A stretch of 64,000 nucleotides of DNA from Pseudomonas nitroreducens NBRC 12694 (GTDB lineage Bacteria > Pseudomonadota > Gammaproteobacteria > Pseudomonadales > Pseudomonadaceae), in NCBI RefSeq assembly GCF_002091755.1, contig NZ_BDAI01000002.1, positions 186,001-250,000 of the forward strand, written 5' to 3'. The notes under the pieces are model-generated. The model did not search any database and was not told the DNA's origin. It was given only the letters and a program-made list of their open reading frames with translations. Positions 53,015 through 62,600 of this stretch are shown in pieces (position 1 is the stretch's first letter; every line of letters begins with the position of its first letter). Position numbers and translations under genes: made by a program.

Positions 53015-53042
53015 AAAGCCCGGCGGAGTGCCGGGCTTTTTA
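53015..53042. terminator. bidirectional terminator between cytochrome and davA genes
   Basis: Stem AAAGCCCGGC / GCCGGGCTTT, GGAGT loop, five T. It serves the convergent genes on both sides. Confidence 0.88.
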
Positions 53043-53831
53043 TCAGCTGCGATAGAGCACCGGCCGCCGCAGGTGCACATAGCTGTACCCCTCGCGCGAC
53101 AGGGCGATGCGCTGCGGGTCCAGTTCGGCCACCAGCAATTCCTCGCTGTGCTTGGCCTTGGTCAGCACCTGGCCATCCGGGGCGACGATGCTGCTCAGCC
53201 CGCAGTACTCGATTTCGCCCTCGCTGCCGACGTAGTTGGCGTAGGCGAGGAACACCTGGTTCTCGTAGGCGCGGGTCGGCACCAGCACCTGGGCGACGAA
53301 TTCGTAGGGGTGCATGTTGGCGGTGGGCACCAGCACCAGGTCGGCGCCGGCCAGGGCAAGGGTGCGCACGGCTTCGGGGAATTCCACGTCGAAGCAGATC
53401 AGCAGGCCGATCTTCCAGCCGTCCAGCTCGAAGATCGCCGGCGGCTCGTCGGAGGCGCTGAACTGGCTGCGGTCGAGATCGCCGTAGAGGTGGGTCTTGC
53501 GGTAGTTGGCGCGGCGTTCGCCCTGGCGGTCGATCAGTTGCACGCTGTTGAAGATGGCGCCGTTGGCGCCACGTTCGGGGTAGCCGTAGAGGATGCCGAG
53601 CTTGTGCTCACGGGCGATCTCGGCGATGCGCAGGGCGGACGAGCCGTCGCAGCTTTCCGCCAGCTCCGCGACACGCTTGGCGCCGATGTTGTAGCCGGAC
53701 AGGAACATCTCCGGCAGGACCAGCAGGTCTGCGCCGTTCTGCACCGCCTGCCGCGCTGCCTGTTCCAGACGCTGCAGGTTGCCGGCGACGTCTTCGGGGC
53801 CGGGAGGGCACTGGTAGAGGGCGAGGTACAT
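53043..53831 (-). CDS. davA: DavA, 5-aminovaleramide amidase
   Basis: A 262-residue nitrilase-superfamily amidase with the Glu-Lys-Cys triad: Glu41 in LVLPEMFLSG, Lys112 in NYRKTHLYG and Cys146 in GLLICFDVEFPE. DavA converts 5-aminovaleramide, made by DavB, to 5-aminovalerate in the lysine route first described in P. putida. ATG has AAGGAGA upstream. It lies 87 bp downstream of davB on the same strand. Confidence 0.9.
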   Translation of the reverse strand: MYLALYQCPPGPEDVAGNLQRLEQAARQAVQNGADLLVLPEMFLSGYNIGAKRVAELAESCDGSSALRIAEIAREHKLGILYGYPERGANGAIFNSVQLIDRQGERRANYRKTHLYGDLDRSQFSASDEPPAIFELDGWKIGLLICFDVEFPEAVRTLALAGADLVLVPTANMHPYEFVAQVLVPTRAYENQVFLAYANYVGSEGEIEYCGLSSIVAPDGQVLTKAKHSEELLVAELDPQRIALSREGYSYVHLRRPVLYRS

Positions 53832-53918
53832 GAGGGTCTCCTTGAAAAAAGCACGAGCGGGTCAGGCAGTTTGCACCCGATCCCACTCGTGCGCGAGGCG
53901 GTTTTTGTCAGCCGGGCT

Positions 53919-55601
53919 TCAGTCCGGCAGCGCCATCGGGCCCAGCTCGGCGAAGCGATCGCCAGGGCCGGGGTTCTCCGGATGAGTCGCGCCGCCGAAG
54001 TGCTTCATGATGCCCCACACGGCGTTCAGCGAGGTCTGCACCGCGCCTTCCACCCAGGCCGGGGTCCAGGACACATCGTCGCCGGCGATGAAGATGCCGC
54101 GCTGTTCGGCGGGCAGGTCGTCCTGCATGAAGTGCGCGTACATGCGCTGGTTGTAGCGGTAGTGGCCCGGCAGCGCGCCCTTGAAGGCGCCGAGGAAGTG
54201 CGGGTCGGCCTCCCAGGACACGGTGATCGGATTGCCGATGATGTGCCCGGCGATGTCGACCTTCGGGTAGACCTTCTTCAGCGCGTCCAGGGCCAACTGC
54301 ACGCGCTTCTCCACCGGGTGCGGGAGCATCTTCATGGCGTCGCTCATCCAGGAGTAGGACAGGCAGATCACCCCCGGCTTGTCGTCGCCGTTGTCGAACA
54401 GGTAAGTGCCGCGGGTGAGGCGATCGGTGAGGGTCATGCTCATCACATCGCGGCCGGTTTGCGGGTCCTTGTCCTTCCAGAACGGCCGGTCGACCATCAC
54501 GAAGGTCTTCGACGACTGCATGTAGCGGGTGCGGTCCAGGGCCATCCACATCTTCTGCGAGAACAGCGCTTCCTCGCACTCGATCTGGGTGGTCAGCAGC
54601 CAGGTCTGGCAGGTTGCCAGGACGGCCGCATAATGGCGGGTATCGCCCCAGTAGTCGGTGACGGCGAAGGTGCCGTCGTCGGCGCGGGCGATCTTCTTCA
54701 CGCCCGGACGCGGCGCGCCGTTGTGCAGCGAGGCGAGGGAGGTGCCGGCCGGCCAGTGCGCGCAGTTTTCCGGCACATGGCTCCAGATGCCGCGCGGCAC
54801 CTGCTCGACGCCGCCCACCACCAGATGCTGGTGGTCGTCGCAGTTGGTCATCACCACGCGGAAGATTTCCAGCATGGAGTTGGGGAAGTCCGAGTCCCAG
54901 CCGCCGGTGCCGAAACCGACCTGGCCGAAGATTTCGCGGTGGCGGTAGGACAGACGCGAGAAGGCCTTGGAGCTGGCGACGAAGTCGTAGAAGGTGCGGT
55001 CGTCCCACTTGGGCACCAACTCGTCCCACAGGGCCTTGAGCTTGACCGTGTCGCGCTCGCGGATGGCGTCCTGGATCTCGGAGAAGCGTGCGCCGTCTTC
55101 CAGCGCGTCGGCCCAGGCCTGGGCGACTTCGCGGAAGATTTCCGGCAGGTCGTCGATCTTCTCCGCGTAGTGGCTGGTGCCTTCCAGGTCGACCACGGTG
55201 CTGCCCGACGCCGGGGTCAGCGGGTTGGGGAAGGGTCTGGTTTCCAGGCCCAGCTTGTCGACATAGTGGTAGAAGGCCGTGCTGGACACCGGGAAGCGCA
55301 TGCCGCCCAGCTCGGCGATGATGCCGTCAGCGCCTTCGAAGGTCTCCGAGCGCAGGCGACCGCCCATCTTCGAGGCTTCGTAGACCACGGGCTTCAGGCC
55401 CATTTTCATCAGCTCGTAGGCCGCCACCAGCCCGGAAATGCCGGCGCCGACGATGGCCACTTCCTGGCCGTGCTGCTCGGCGGGGATGCTGCCCAGGCCG
55501 GCGGGGTGCTCGATCCAGTCGTCGAAGGCAAAGGGGAAGTCCGGGCCGAAGATGGTCACCGGTTTCTTGCCGGGGGTGTGGGGATGGCGGTTCTTGTGCA
55601 T
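53919..55601 (-). CDS. davB: DavB, L-lysine 2-monooxygenase
   Basis: A 560-residue flavin amine oxidase-fold monooxygenase. FAD motif EVAIVGAGISGLVAAYE (about residues 47-63), GGRLRSETFEG, and the C-terminal GIFIAGDDVSWTPAWVEGAV. Length and sequence match P. putida DavB, which oxidatively decarboxylates lysine to 5-aminovaleramide. Tryptophan 2-monooxygenase (IaaM) is a related enzyme, but the davA neighbour and close similarity favour lysine. ATG at 55601 follows GGGAGATT; the open frame further upstream is not coding-like. Confidence 0.9.
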   Translation of the reverse strand: MHKNRHPHTPGKKPVTIFGPDFPFAFDDWIEHPAGLGSIPAEQHGQEVAIVGAGISGLVAAYELMKMGLKPVVYEASKMGGRLRSETFEGADGIIAELGGMRFPVSSTAFYHYVDKLGLETRPFPNPLTPASGSTVVDLEGTSHYAEKIDDLPEIFREVAQAWADALEDGARFSEIQDAIRERDTVKLKALWDELVPKWDDRTFYDFVASSKAFSRLSYRHREIFGQVGFGTGGWDSDFPNSMLEIFRVVMTNCDDHQHLVVGGVEQVPRGIWSHVPENCAHWPAGTSLASLHNGAPRPGVKKIARADDGTFAVTDYWGDTRHYAAVLATCQTWLLTTQIECEEALFSQKMWMALDRTRYMQSSKTFVMVDRPFWKDKDPQTGRDVMSMTLTDRLTRGTYLFDNGDDKPGVICLSYSWMSDAMKMLPHPVEKRVQLALDALKKVYPKVDIAGHIIGNPITVSWEADPHFLGAFKGALPGHYRYNQRMYAHFMQDDLPAEQRGIFIAGDDVSWTPAWVEGAVQTSLNAVWGIMKHFGGATHPENPGPGDRFAELGPMALPD

Positions 55602-55814
55602 TGGAATCTCCCGGTTATCAGTCTGCCGGTCTGTCTCGACCAGCTTGGCAAGGCATCGCGTGGCCCGCAGGAGCCAGTCGATGAGCGGCGCGCGGGCAAA
55701 GAAATGGCGAGCTGGTGGGCTCGCCTTGGCGATCACTATTGCAAAGCTGGTCGTTGAAATGAATCCGGCAATCTGCAAGATTGGCGAGAGCTTTCAGGCA
55801 GATTGATCAATCCA

Positions 55815-56252
55815 ATGAGCAATATGACGAAAAACGCTGATGCGGCCTTGTTGAACCTGTTGCGCGCCAATGCCCGCGAGTCGATTTCCGAGCTGGCGCG
55901 CAAGCTCGGCGTGTCCCGCTCCACGGTGCAGAGCCGTATCGAGCGGTTGGAGCAGCAGGGGATCATCAGTGGCTATTCGATCAAGGTGTCGGACAGCTAC
56001 GCCCAGTCGCTGGTGCGCGCCCACGTGCTGGTGACGGCGCTGCCCAAGCTCTCGCACCAGGTGGTGCAGGCGTTGGAGAAGATCATCGAGGTGAAGACAC
56101 TGCATTCGGTGAGCGGCAACTTCGACATGATCGTGATCGTCGAGGCGCTGTCGATCCGCGACCTGGACGCCGTGCTGGACCGCATCGGCGCGCTGGATGG
56201 GGTGGAGCGGACGATGTCGTCGATCATTCTGTCGACGCGGATCGATCGGTGA
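55815..56252 (+). CDS. Lrp/AsnC-family regulator, probable dav regulator
   Basis: A 145-residue Lrp/AsnC protein: N-terminal helix-turn-helix (ISELARKLGVSRSTVQSRIE) and C-terminal RAM ligand-binding domain (VKTLHSVSGNFDMIVIVEA). Divergent from davB across 213 bp, so it is a likely lysine-responsive regulator of davBA. ATG at 55815; a second at 55824 is possible. Confidence 0.87.
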   Translation: MSNMTKNADAALLNLLRANARESISELARKLGVSRSTVQSRIERLEQQGIISGYSIKVSDSYAQSLVRAHVLVTALPKLSHQVVQALEKIIEVKTLHSVSGNFDMIVIVEALSIRDLDAVLDRIGALDGVERTMSSIILSTRIDR

Positions 56253-56296
56253 GAAGGGTGCAATCCTGTAGGTTACGGATTACTCGTGCCAGATCT

Positions 56297-56318
56297 CCCT
56301 CTCCCTTTAGGGAGAGGG
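56297..56318. repeat. CCCTCTCCCT palindrome
   Basis: Perfect 10-bp stem CCCTCTCCCT / AGGGAGAGGG with a TT loop and a GCGGGGGGAGAGGG tail, between the convergent Lrp and lysA genes. Confidence 0.8.
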
Positions 56319-56376
56319 CGGGGGGAGAGGGTATGCCCAGCCGCAGAGCTCGGGCGGAGATGGCTTACATCCGGGC

Positions 56377-57621
56377 TCAGCCCAGCTCTTCTTCCAGCGC
56401 CAACAGCTCTTCCACCCGCTGGCGGCGGCGGATCAGCTTCGCTTCGGCGCCTTCGAGCAGCACTTCGGCGATCAGCGGGCGACTGTTGTAGTTCGACGAC
56501 ATGGACGCGCCGTACGCGCCGGTGTCCTCGATCAGCAGCAGGTCGCCGACCTGGGCGCGCGGCAGGGCGCGGGGGATGACCACGCCGCCGTCACCCTGGG
56601 TGAACACGTCGCCGGACTCGCACAGCGGGCCGGCCACCACGGTGTCGATCACCTCGCGGCTGGCCACGTCGCCGGCCAGCACGCGGATGCCGTGGTAGCT
56701 GCCGTACATGGACGGGCGCATCAGCTCGTTGAAGCCTGCGTCTACCAGCACGAAGTGGTTGCGGCCGGCGTCCTTGGTGGCGCGCACTTCGCTGAGCAGG
56801 CAGCCGGACTGGGCGACCAGGTAGCGGCCTGGTTCGATCTCCAGGTGCAGCGAGTGGCCGACCACGGCCTCGGCGGCCTTGCGCGCCTTGTTCCACAGCT
56901 GGAAGTAGTGTGCGGTGTCCACTTCCGGGTCGCCGGCGCGGTAGGGGATAGAGAGGCCGCCGCCGGCGGAGATGCCCGACAGGTCGTGGCCGGCGTCCTT
57001 CACCTGCTGCACCAGGCCGAGCATGGCTTCGCCGACCTGGGCCAGGTGACCGTAGTCCACGCCCGAGCCGATGTGCATGTGCAGGCCGACCAGGCGCAGG
57101 CCGCGTTCGCGGATCACGTCCAGGGCGGCGCGCAAGTCGCTGTGCCAGATACCGTGCTTGGAATGCTCGCCGCCAGTGTTGGTCTTGTTGCTGTGGCCGT
57201 GGCCGAAACCGGGGTTGATGCGCAGCCACACCGGGTGGCCGGGAGCGACTTCGCCCAGCTGGCGAAGCATGTCGATGGAGCCGGCGTTCACCGGGATGCC
57301 GTGCTCGACCACGGTTTCCAGGGTGGTGCGGTCCAGCAGGTCGGCGGTGAAGACGATCTCGGATTCATCCTCGCGGCACGAATAGCCGGCGGCCAGGGCG
57401 CGCAGCAGTTCGCCCTGGGAGACAGCGTCGACCTTCACGCCCTGTTCGCGCATCAGGCGCAGGATGTGCAGGTTGGAGCAGGCCTTCTGGGCGAAGCGGA
57501 TGATGTCGAAGCTCTTCAGACGCTCGATCTGACCGCGGATGGTGGCGGCGTCGTAGATCCACAGCGGGGTGCCGAATTGCAGGGCGAGCTGTTCGGCGCG
57601 GGGCAGGGCGAGGAAAGTCAT
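56377..57621 (-). CDS. lysA: LysA, diaminopimelate decarboxylase (E. coli type)
   Basis: A 414-residue PLP enzyme of the alanine racemase-fold (group IV) decarboxylases. PLP Lys46 in IRFAQKACSN; HIGSGVDYGHL; EPGRYLVAQSG; catalytic Cys in CESGDVFTQG; SSNYNSRPL near the end. It makes L-lysine from meso-diaminopimelate. It closely follows E. coli LysA, the LysR-controlled type, rather than the dapF-linked LysA usual in Pseudomonas, so a second copy probably exists elsewhere. A dyad and a LysR gene lie directly upstream. Confidence 0.9.
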   Translation of the reverse strand: MTFLALPRAEQLALQFGTPLWIYDAATIRGQIERLKSFDIIRFAQKACSNLHILRLMREQGVKVDAVSQGELLRALAAGYSCREDESEIVFTADLLDRTTLETVVEHGIPVNAGSIDMLRQLGEVAPGHPVWLRINPGFGHGHSNKTNTGGEHSKHGIWHSDLRAALDVIRERGLRLVGLHMHIGSGVDYGHLAQVGEAMLGLVQQVKDAGHDLSGISAGGGLSIPYRAGDPEVDTAHYFQLWNKARKAAEAVVGHSLHLEIEPGRYLVAQSGCLLSEVRATKDAGRNHFVLVDAGFNELMRPSMYGSYHGIRVLAGDVASREVIDTVVAGPLCESGDVFTQGDGGVVIPRALPRAQVGDLLLIEDTGAYGASMSSNYNSRPLIAEVLLEGAEAKLIRRRQRVEELLALEEELG

Positions 57622-57671
57622 GAATGGGCTCCGAATATAGATGGCGCTAGTCTACCGGGCCTTTGATTGGC

Positions 57672-57694
57672 TGAATAATGCCGCTTGTTATTCA
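57672..57694. promoter_or_regulatory. LysR-type dyad upstream of lysA
   Basis: Perfect inverted repeat TGAATAA - 9 nt - TTATTCA, about 50 bp upstream of the lysA ATG and just after the LysR gene stop. AT-rich in a GC-rich setting. Likely binding site for the adjacent LysR protein. Confidence 0.68.
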
Positions 57695-57700
57695 ATCAAT

Positions 57701-58636
57701 TCATTTTTGATATAGGGTGCAGCCCACACCGGCTTCGCGCAGGCGCTGTACCAGCACGCCCGCTTCTGCCTGGAGTGCCGCGACGAAGCGCTCGCGCAGC
57801 GGGGTAGCAGGGCGATACAGCGGCTTCGCCACGCTCACCTGGAACGGCAGCGAGAAGGCCAGCGGCCGCAGCTGGATGCCCTGGCCCTGGAACATCAGCG
57901 CGGTGATCGGGTTGACCACGGCCAGGCCCAAACCGGCGCGGACCATGCTGCACACCGAGACGGCGCTGTGGGTTTCCACCTGCATCTGCCGTTGCACGCC
58001 GACGCCGAGGAACACGGCGTCGATCAGGTGCCGGTAGCGGTCGCTGGTGGCCAGACTGACGAAGGGCAGGCCGGCGAAATCCGCCGTCTCCAGGCGCTCG
58101 CGGGCCAGCAGCGGATGGCCGTCTGGAAGGATGCATACTTCGTCCACCGCCAGTAGCGGCTGCAATTCGGTGCCGCGCGGGGCGTCGTCGTTCTCGATCA
58201 GGCCGATATCGTGGTGCTGGGCGCTGAGGGCTTCCTCCAGGTGCGGCGATTCCAGGGCCGCCACTTCCAGGCTGATGGCCGGGTTCTCCCGGCTGAAGCG
58301 CTTGCAGGCTTCCGGCAGCAGCGCCTGGGACAGCGCCGGCAGGCAACCGATGGAGAACTTGCCCTCGGCGAACTGCCCCAGGCTGTCGGCGAAGGCGACG
58401 ATGCGGTCGAGTCCGGTGAAGGAGCGCTCCACCTCCTCGAACAGCATCAACGCCCGCGCCGTCGGCGCCAGCCGCCCGCGCTCGCGCAGGAACAGCTCGA
58501 AGCCGACCAGTTGTTCCAGCCTCGCCAGTTCGCGGCTGACGGTGGGCTGGCTGGTATGCAGGAACGTTGCTGCGCGGGTGACGCTGCCGGTGGTCATGAC
58601 CGCGCGGAAGACTTCGATGTGGCGGAGGGTGATCAT
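57701..58636 (-). CDS. LysR-family regulator of lysA
   Basis: A 311-residue LysR protein beginning MITLRHIEVFRAVMTTGSVT, helix-turn-helix FLHTSQPTVSRELARLEQLV, effector domain from about residue 93. It resembles E. coli LysR, which activates lysA when lysine is low. Here it lies upstream and in the same direction as lysA, instead of divergent as in E. coli, with an operator-like dyad in the 79-bp gap. ATG at 58636 chosen; the frame extends 15 codons upstream. Confidence 0.88.
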   Translation of the reverse strand: MITLRHIEVFRAVMTTGSVTRAATFLHTSQPTVSRELARLEQLVGFELFLRERGRLAPTARALMLFEEVERSFTGLDRIVAFADSLGQFAEGKFSIGCLPALSQALLPEACKRFSRENPAISLEVAALESPHLEEALSAQHHDIGLIENDDAPRGTELQPLLAVDEVCILPDGHPLLARERLETADFAGLPFVSLATSDRYRHLIDAVFLGVGVQRQMQVETHSAVSVCSMVRAGLGLAVVNPITALMFQGQGIQLRPLAFSLPFQVSVAKPLYRPATPLRERFVAALQAEAGVLVQRLREAGVGCTLYQK

Positions 58637-58750
58637 GGAACTCGTACTGGCAGTGGAGGAGAGCAGGTTGCCAAGCTGCAACCTTCAAATCAATCCACCG
58701 ATGGGTATTCGCCTGGTTGTCGCTCTTCGCGTGTGAACCGCCGGAAGGAG

Positions 58751-59353
58751 CTACAGGCCGGCTCGACAGAAGTTCTTCATGAAGTCTTCATCGGGCTTGG
58801 TAATCCGTCTTTTGAGCTCGTGGCTGATCGATTTGATGTAGTTCAGCTCTTCCGGGGACTGGGTCGTGGGAATCGAACGATAGGCTGACTTGGTCAGGAG
58901 CTTGAGCTTGGATACGGATGGTGCATCGATGTTTCGCAGATCGACGACGAGGAATGGGGTTCTGTCCATTATCCCGGGGGTGAGCAGGTCAGCGAAGAAT
59001 TCATAGACCCGTCCATCCGTGAGAATGGAAAGGCTAGCGGCGCAGGCGTTGTGGGCTCGGGAGAGGGCGTTGCGCTGGAATGCACCCATGCGCGTTCCAT
59101 GCTCGACCTGTTTGACCAAACAATGGATGGACTGATCCAGGACGATAGCGTAGGCGAGCTGTTCAACCCGATTTTCGCCGATCCGGCAGGAGTAGTCGCA
59201 GATGATCTCGTCGGGGTTGTCTATGCCGTACTCCAGGATGGAGCGGAGGAAGGCGTGAACCGAGCGAGTGCCTGTCGTGTTGGAGTTTTTGTTGGAGATA
59301 CTTTCCTGACGGGCCTTGCCCGCGAACGCATCGAGTTTCTCGAAGAACTTCAT
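58751..59353 (-). CDS. degenerate HSDR_N-like (restriction-type) domain protein
   Basis: A 200-residue protein with lower GC than its neighbours. It follows the layout of stand-alone type I restriction HsdR N-terminal-like proteins: FLRSILEYGIDNPDEIICDY, then ENRVEQLAYAIVLD, IHCLVKQVE, SLSILTDGRVYEFFADL and PFLVVDLRNID. In active members the middle reads roughly KVDYAI...IECK, giving the D and E-x-K of a PD-(D/E)XK nuclease. Here the Asp is Ala (QLAYAI) and the Glu is Leu (CLVK), so the nuclease is probably dead. Family call is by remembered pattern. Confidence 0.62.
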   Translation of the reverse strand: MKFFEKLDAFAGKARQESISNKNSNTTGTRSVHAFLRSILEYGIDNPDEIICDYSCRIGENRVEQLAYAIVLDQSIHCLVKQVEHGTRMGAFQRNALSRAHNACAASLSILTDGRVYEFFADLLTPGIMDRTPFLVVDLRNIDAPSVSKLKLLTKSAYRSIPTTQSPEELNYIKSISHELKRRITKPDEDFMKNFCRAGL

Positions 59354-59649
59354 ACCACATCCCTTCGCAGCCGCTATTTCTTCGGCGTTTAATCTTCTTG
59401 ATGGTGATCCTAGACGAAGCTGGATTATCGGCCGTCGATCTCGATGTGAGGGCGGAGATATTGTTCAATCCGCTTTTTCCTACCGGCGCCTCTCTATATT
59501 CGGATGATGTCTGATATCAAAATGATGTTTCGTTTTGTCGGCACGGTGCGGGTAAATGCATCTTTTTCTTTCGCTGAACGTTTGGTTCGAGAAACTCCAG
59601 TACGGCTCTTGAAAGTTCCAAGCCTGAGCTGAGGCCAGGATGCAAGCGG
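59354..59649. other. AT-rich intergenic region of the low-GC island
   Basis: 296 bp with several T-rich stretches (such as GCTTTTTCC and ATCTTTTTCTTTC), clearly lower in GC than the flanks. It probably holds the promoter for the HSDR_N-like gene. A 43-codon ORF at 59504-59634 has no ribosome site and no family. No terminator or repeat recognised. Confidence 0.6.
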
Positions 59650-62600
59650 TTAGTGGAAGTCCCGACTCCGCACATCCAACCCCTCCAGCAGTCTACTCAA
59701 ATCCGTCAACCGCCCGGCGATCACATGGCGCACGCCGTCCTTGGCTTCCAGGGTGCCGTCCACCTGCATCAAACGGGCGCTGAGGAAGGGGCGGCGCTGC
59801 TGTTCGGCGAGGTCGCGCCAGACGATCACGTTGATCATGCCGAACTCGTCCTCCAGGGTGACGAAGGTGACGCCGCTGGCGGTGCCGGGGCGTTGGCGGC
59901 CGACGACCAGGCCGGCGACGCGCACCGGGCGGTCGGCTTCGAGCTTGAGCAGGTCCCGCGAGCTGCGGCAGCGGCGGGCCTTGAGGGAGCCGCGCAGCAG
60001 GGTCAATGGGTGCGGGCCGAGGGTGGTGCCCAGGGTCGCGTAGTCGGTCAGCAGGTCTTCGCCGCGGCTGGGCAGCGGCAGGCTGACCGGCGCTTCCTCG
60101 GTGACCTGGCCGGCGAACAGCGGCAGTTGCGGCTCGACCCCGGCAATCGCCCAGCGCGCCTTGTGCCGGTGGCCGGCGAGGCCCCGCAGGGCGCCGGCGT
60201 CGGCCAGCTGTTCACGGGCACGGTGGTCCAGATGGGCACGCAGGCAGAGGTCGGCGACGTCGACGAAGGGACGTAGTTCGCGCGCCTGGGCGATGGTGTT
60301 GGCGACATCCTCGCGTAGCCCACGCACCAGACGCAGGCCAAGGCGGATTGCCGGCTGGCGTTCGGCGATGGGTTCCAGGGTGCAGTCCCAGTGGCTGTGG
60401 CGTACGTCCACCGGGCGGATATCCAGGCCGTGGCGGCGGGCGTCCTGCAACAGTTGGTCGGGGCTGTAGAAACCCATGGGCCAACTGTTGATGAGGGCGC
60501 AGGTGAAGGCCGCCGGTTCGTGGCATTTCAGCCAGCAGCTGGCGTAGGTGAGCAGGGCGAAGCTGGCGGCGTGGGATTCGGGGAAGCCGTAGCTGCCGAA
60601 ACCCTTGATCTGCTCGAAGATGCGGGCGATGTATTCCTGCTTGTAGCCCTTGGCGGTCATGCGTTCGAACAGTTTCTTGCGGTGCGGCTCAAGCCCGCCG
60701 TGGCGTTTCCAGGCGGCCATGGAGCGGCGCAGGTGATCGGCTTCGCCGGGCGTGTACTCGGCGGCGATGATCGCCAGTTGCATGACCTGCTCCTGGAACA
60801 GCGGCACGCCGAGGGTGCGCTCGAACACCGGCTTGAGCTCCTCGGAGGGGTAGACGACCGGCTCTTCCTTGTTCCGCCGCCGCAGGTATGGATGCACCAT
60901 GTCGCCCTGGATCGGGCCGGGGCGGACGATGGCCACTTCGATCACCAGGTCGTAGAAGGTCTCGGGCTTGAGGCGCGGCAGCATGGCCATCTGCGCGCGG
61001 GATTCGATCTGGAACACGCCCACGGTGTCGGCGCGGCTGATCATGGCGTAGGTCTTTTTGCACTCCTGGGGCAGCGAAGCGAGGGTGTAGCGTTCCCCGC
61101 GATAACGCTCGATCAGGTCGAAGCAGCGGCGCAGGGCGCTGAGCATGCCGAGGGCGAGCACGTCGACCTTGAGCAGCCCGACGGCGTCGAGGTCGTCCTT
61201 GTCCCATTGGATCAGCGTGCGCTCGGGCATGGCGGCGTTTTCCACCGGCACCAGGGTTTCCAGCGGCTGCTGGGAGATCACGAAGCCGCCGGGGTGCTGG
61301 GACAGGTGCCGGGGGAAGCCGACCAGTTGCCCGGTCAGGGCCAGCACGCGGCGCAGGATCGGGTTTTCCGGGTCGAAGCCGGCCTCTCTCAGGCGCTCGG
61401 GCGGCGGCGCTTCGCGGCTCCAGGCGCCGCAGCAGTCGGCCAGCGCGCCGACCTGGTCCGGCGGCAATCCCAGCGCCTTGGCCACGTCGCGCACCGCGCC
61501 GGCGCCGCGGTAGGTGCTGGCCACGGCGGTGAGCGCCGCGCGCGTGCGGCCGTAGCGGCGGAACACGTACTGGATGACTTCCTCGCGGCGGTCGTGCTCG
61601 AAGTCGACGTCGATGTCCGGCGGCTCATTGCGTTCGCGGGAGATGAAGCGTTCGAACAGCAGGTGTACGTGTTCGCGGGTCGGGTCCAGCTCGGTGATGC
61701 CAAGGGCGAAGCAGACCACCGAGTTGGCCGCCGAGCCGCGTCCCTGGCAGAGAATGCTCTGGCTGCGGGCAAAGGCGACGATGTCGTAGACCGTGAGGAA
61801 GTAGCTGTCGTACTCAAGCTCGGCGATCAGCGCAAGTTCATCCTCGACACGCTGGCGGACGGCGGCATCGGCGCCGTCTTTCCAGCGGCACAGGATGCCT
61901 TCCTCGGTCTTCTCCCGCAGCCAGGTGGTGGGCGTGTGACCTTCGGGCACCAGCTCGCGCGGGTACTGATAATCCAGTTGACCGAGATCGAAGGTGCAAC
62001 GCTCGGCAATCTTCAAAGTCTCCGCCAGCAAATCGTCCGGATAGATCGCCGCCAGCGCCTCCCTCGGCCGCAAATGCCGCTCGCCGTTGGGATAGAGATA
62101 CTGGCCGGCCTCGTGCACCGGCAGGTGCTGGCGGATGGCGGTCATGCAGTCCTGCAGGGCGCGGCGGCCGCGGATATGCATGTGCACGTCGCCGCAGGCC
62201 ACGGCGGGGATGGCCAGGCGCGCGGCCTGTTCGCGCAGGCGATGCAGCTTGCCGGCGTCGTCCGGGCCCTTGTGCAGCTCGACGCCCAGCCACAGGCGCT
62301 CGGGGAAGCTTTCGCGCAGCCACAGGCCGTCCTGATCCTGGTCGTCTCGCGGCAGCCAGATCGCCAGCAGGTAGTCGAGGTTGCCGTCGAAGTCCGCGCG
62401 TACCAGGCGGTAGCTGCCTTTCTCGGCGCGGCGCCGGGCGTGGGTGAGCAGGCGGCAGAGGTTTTCGTAGCCAGCGAGGTTCTCCGCCAGCAGCACCAGT
62501 TTCGGGCCCTGCTCGATGTTCAGTTCGCTGCCGGTGATCAGGGGAATCTCGGTTTCCTTCGAGGCCTGCCAGGCGCGGACGATGCCGGCCAGGCTGCATT

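Noticed and set aside
53919..55601. davB as tryptophan 2-monooxygenase (auxin synthesis)
   Set aside because: Same enzyme family and tempting next to iac genes, but the davA partner, Lrp neighbour and sequence match lysine 2-monooxygenase.
59504..59634. 43-codon ORF beginning MMSDIKMMFRF
   Set aside because: No ribosome binding site, no family, lies in AT-rich promoter-like sequence.
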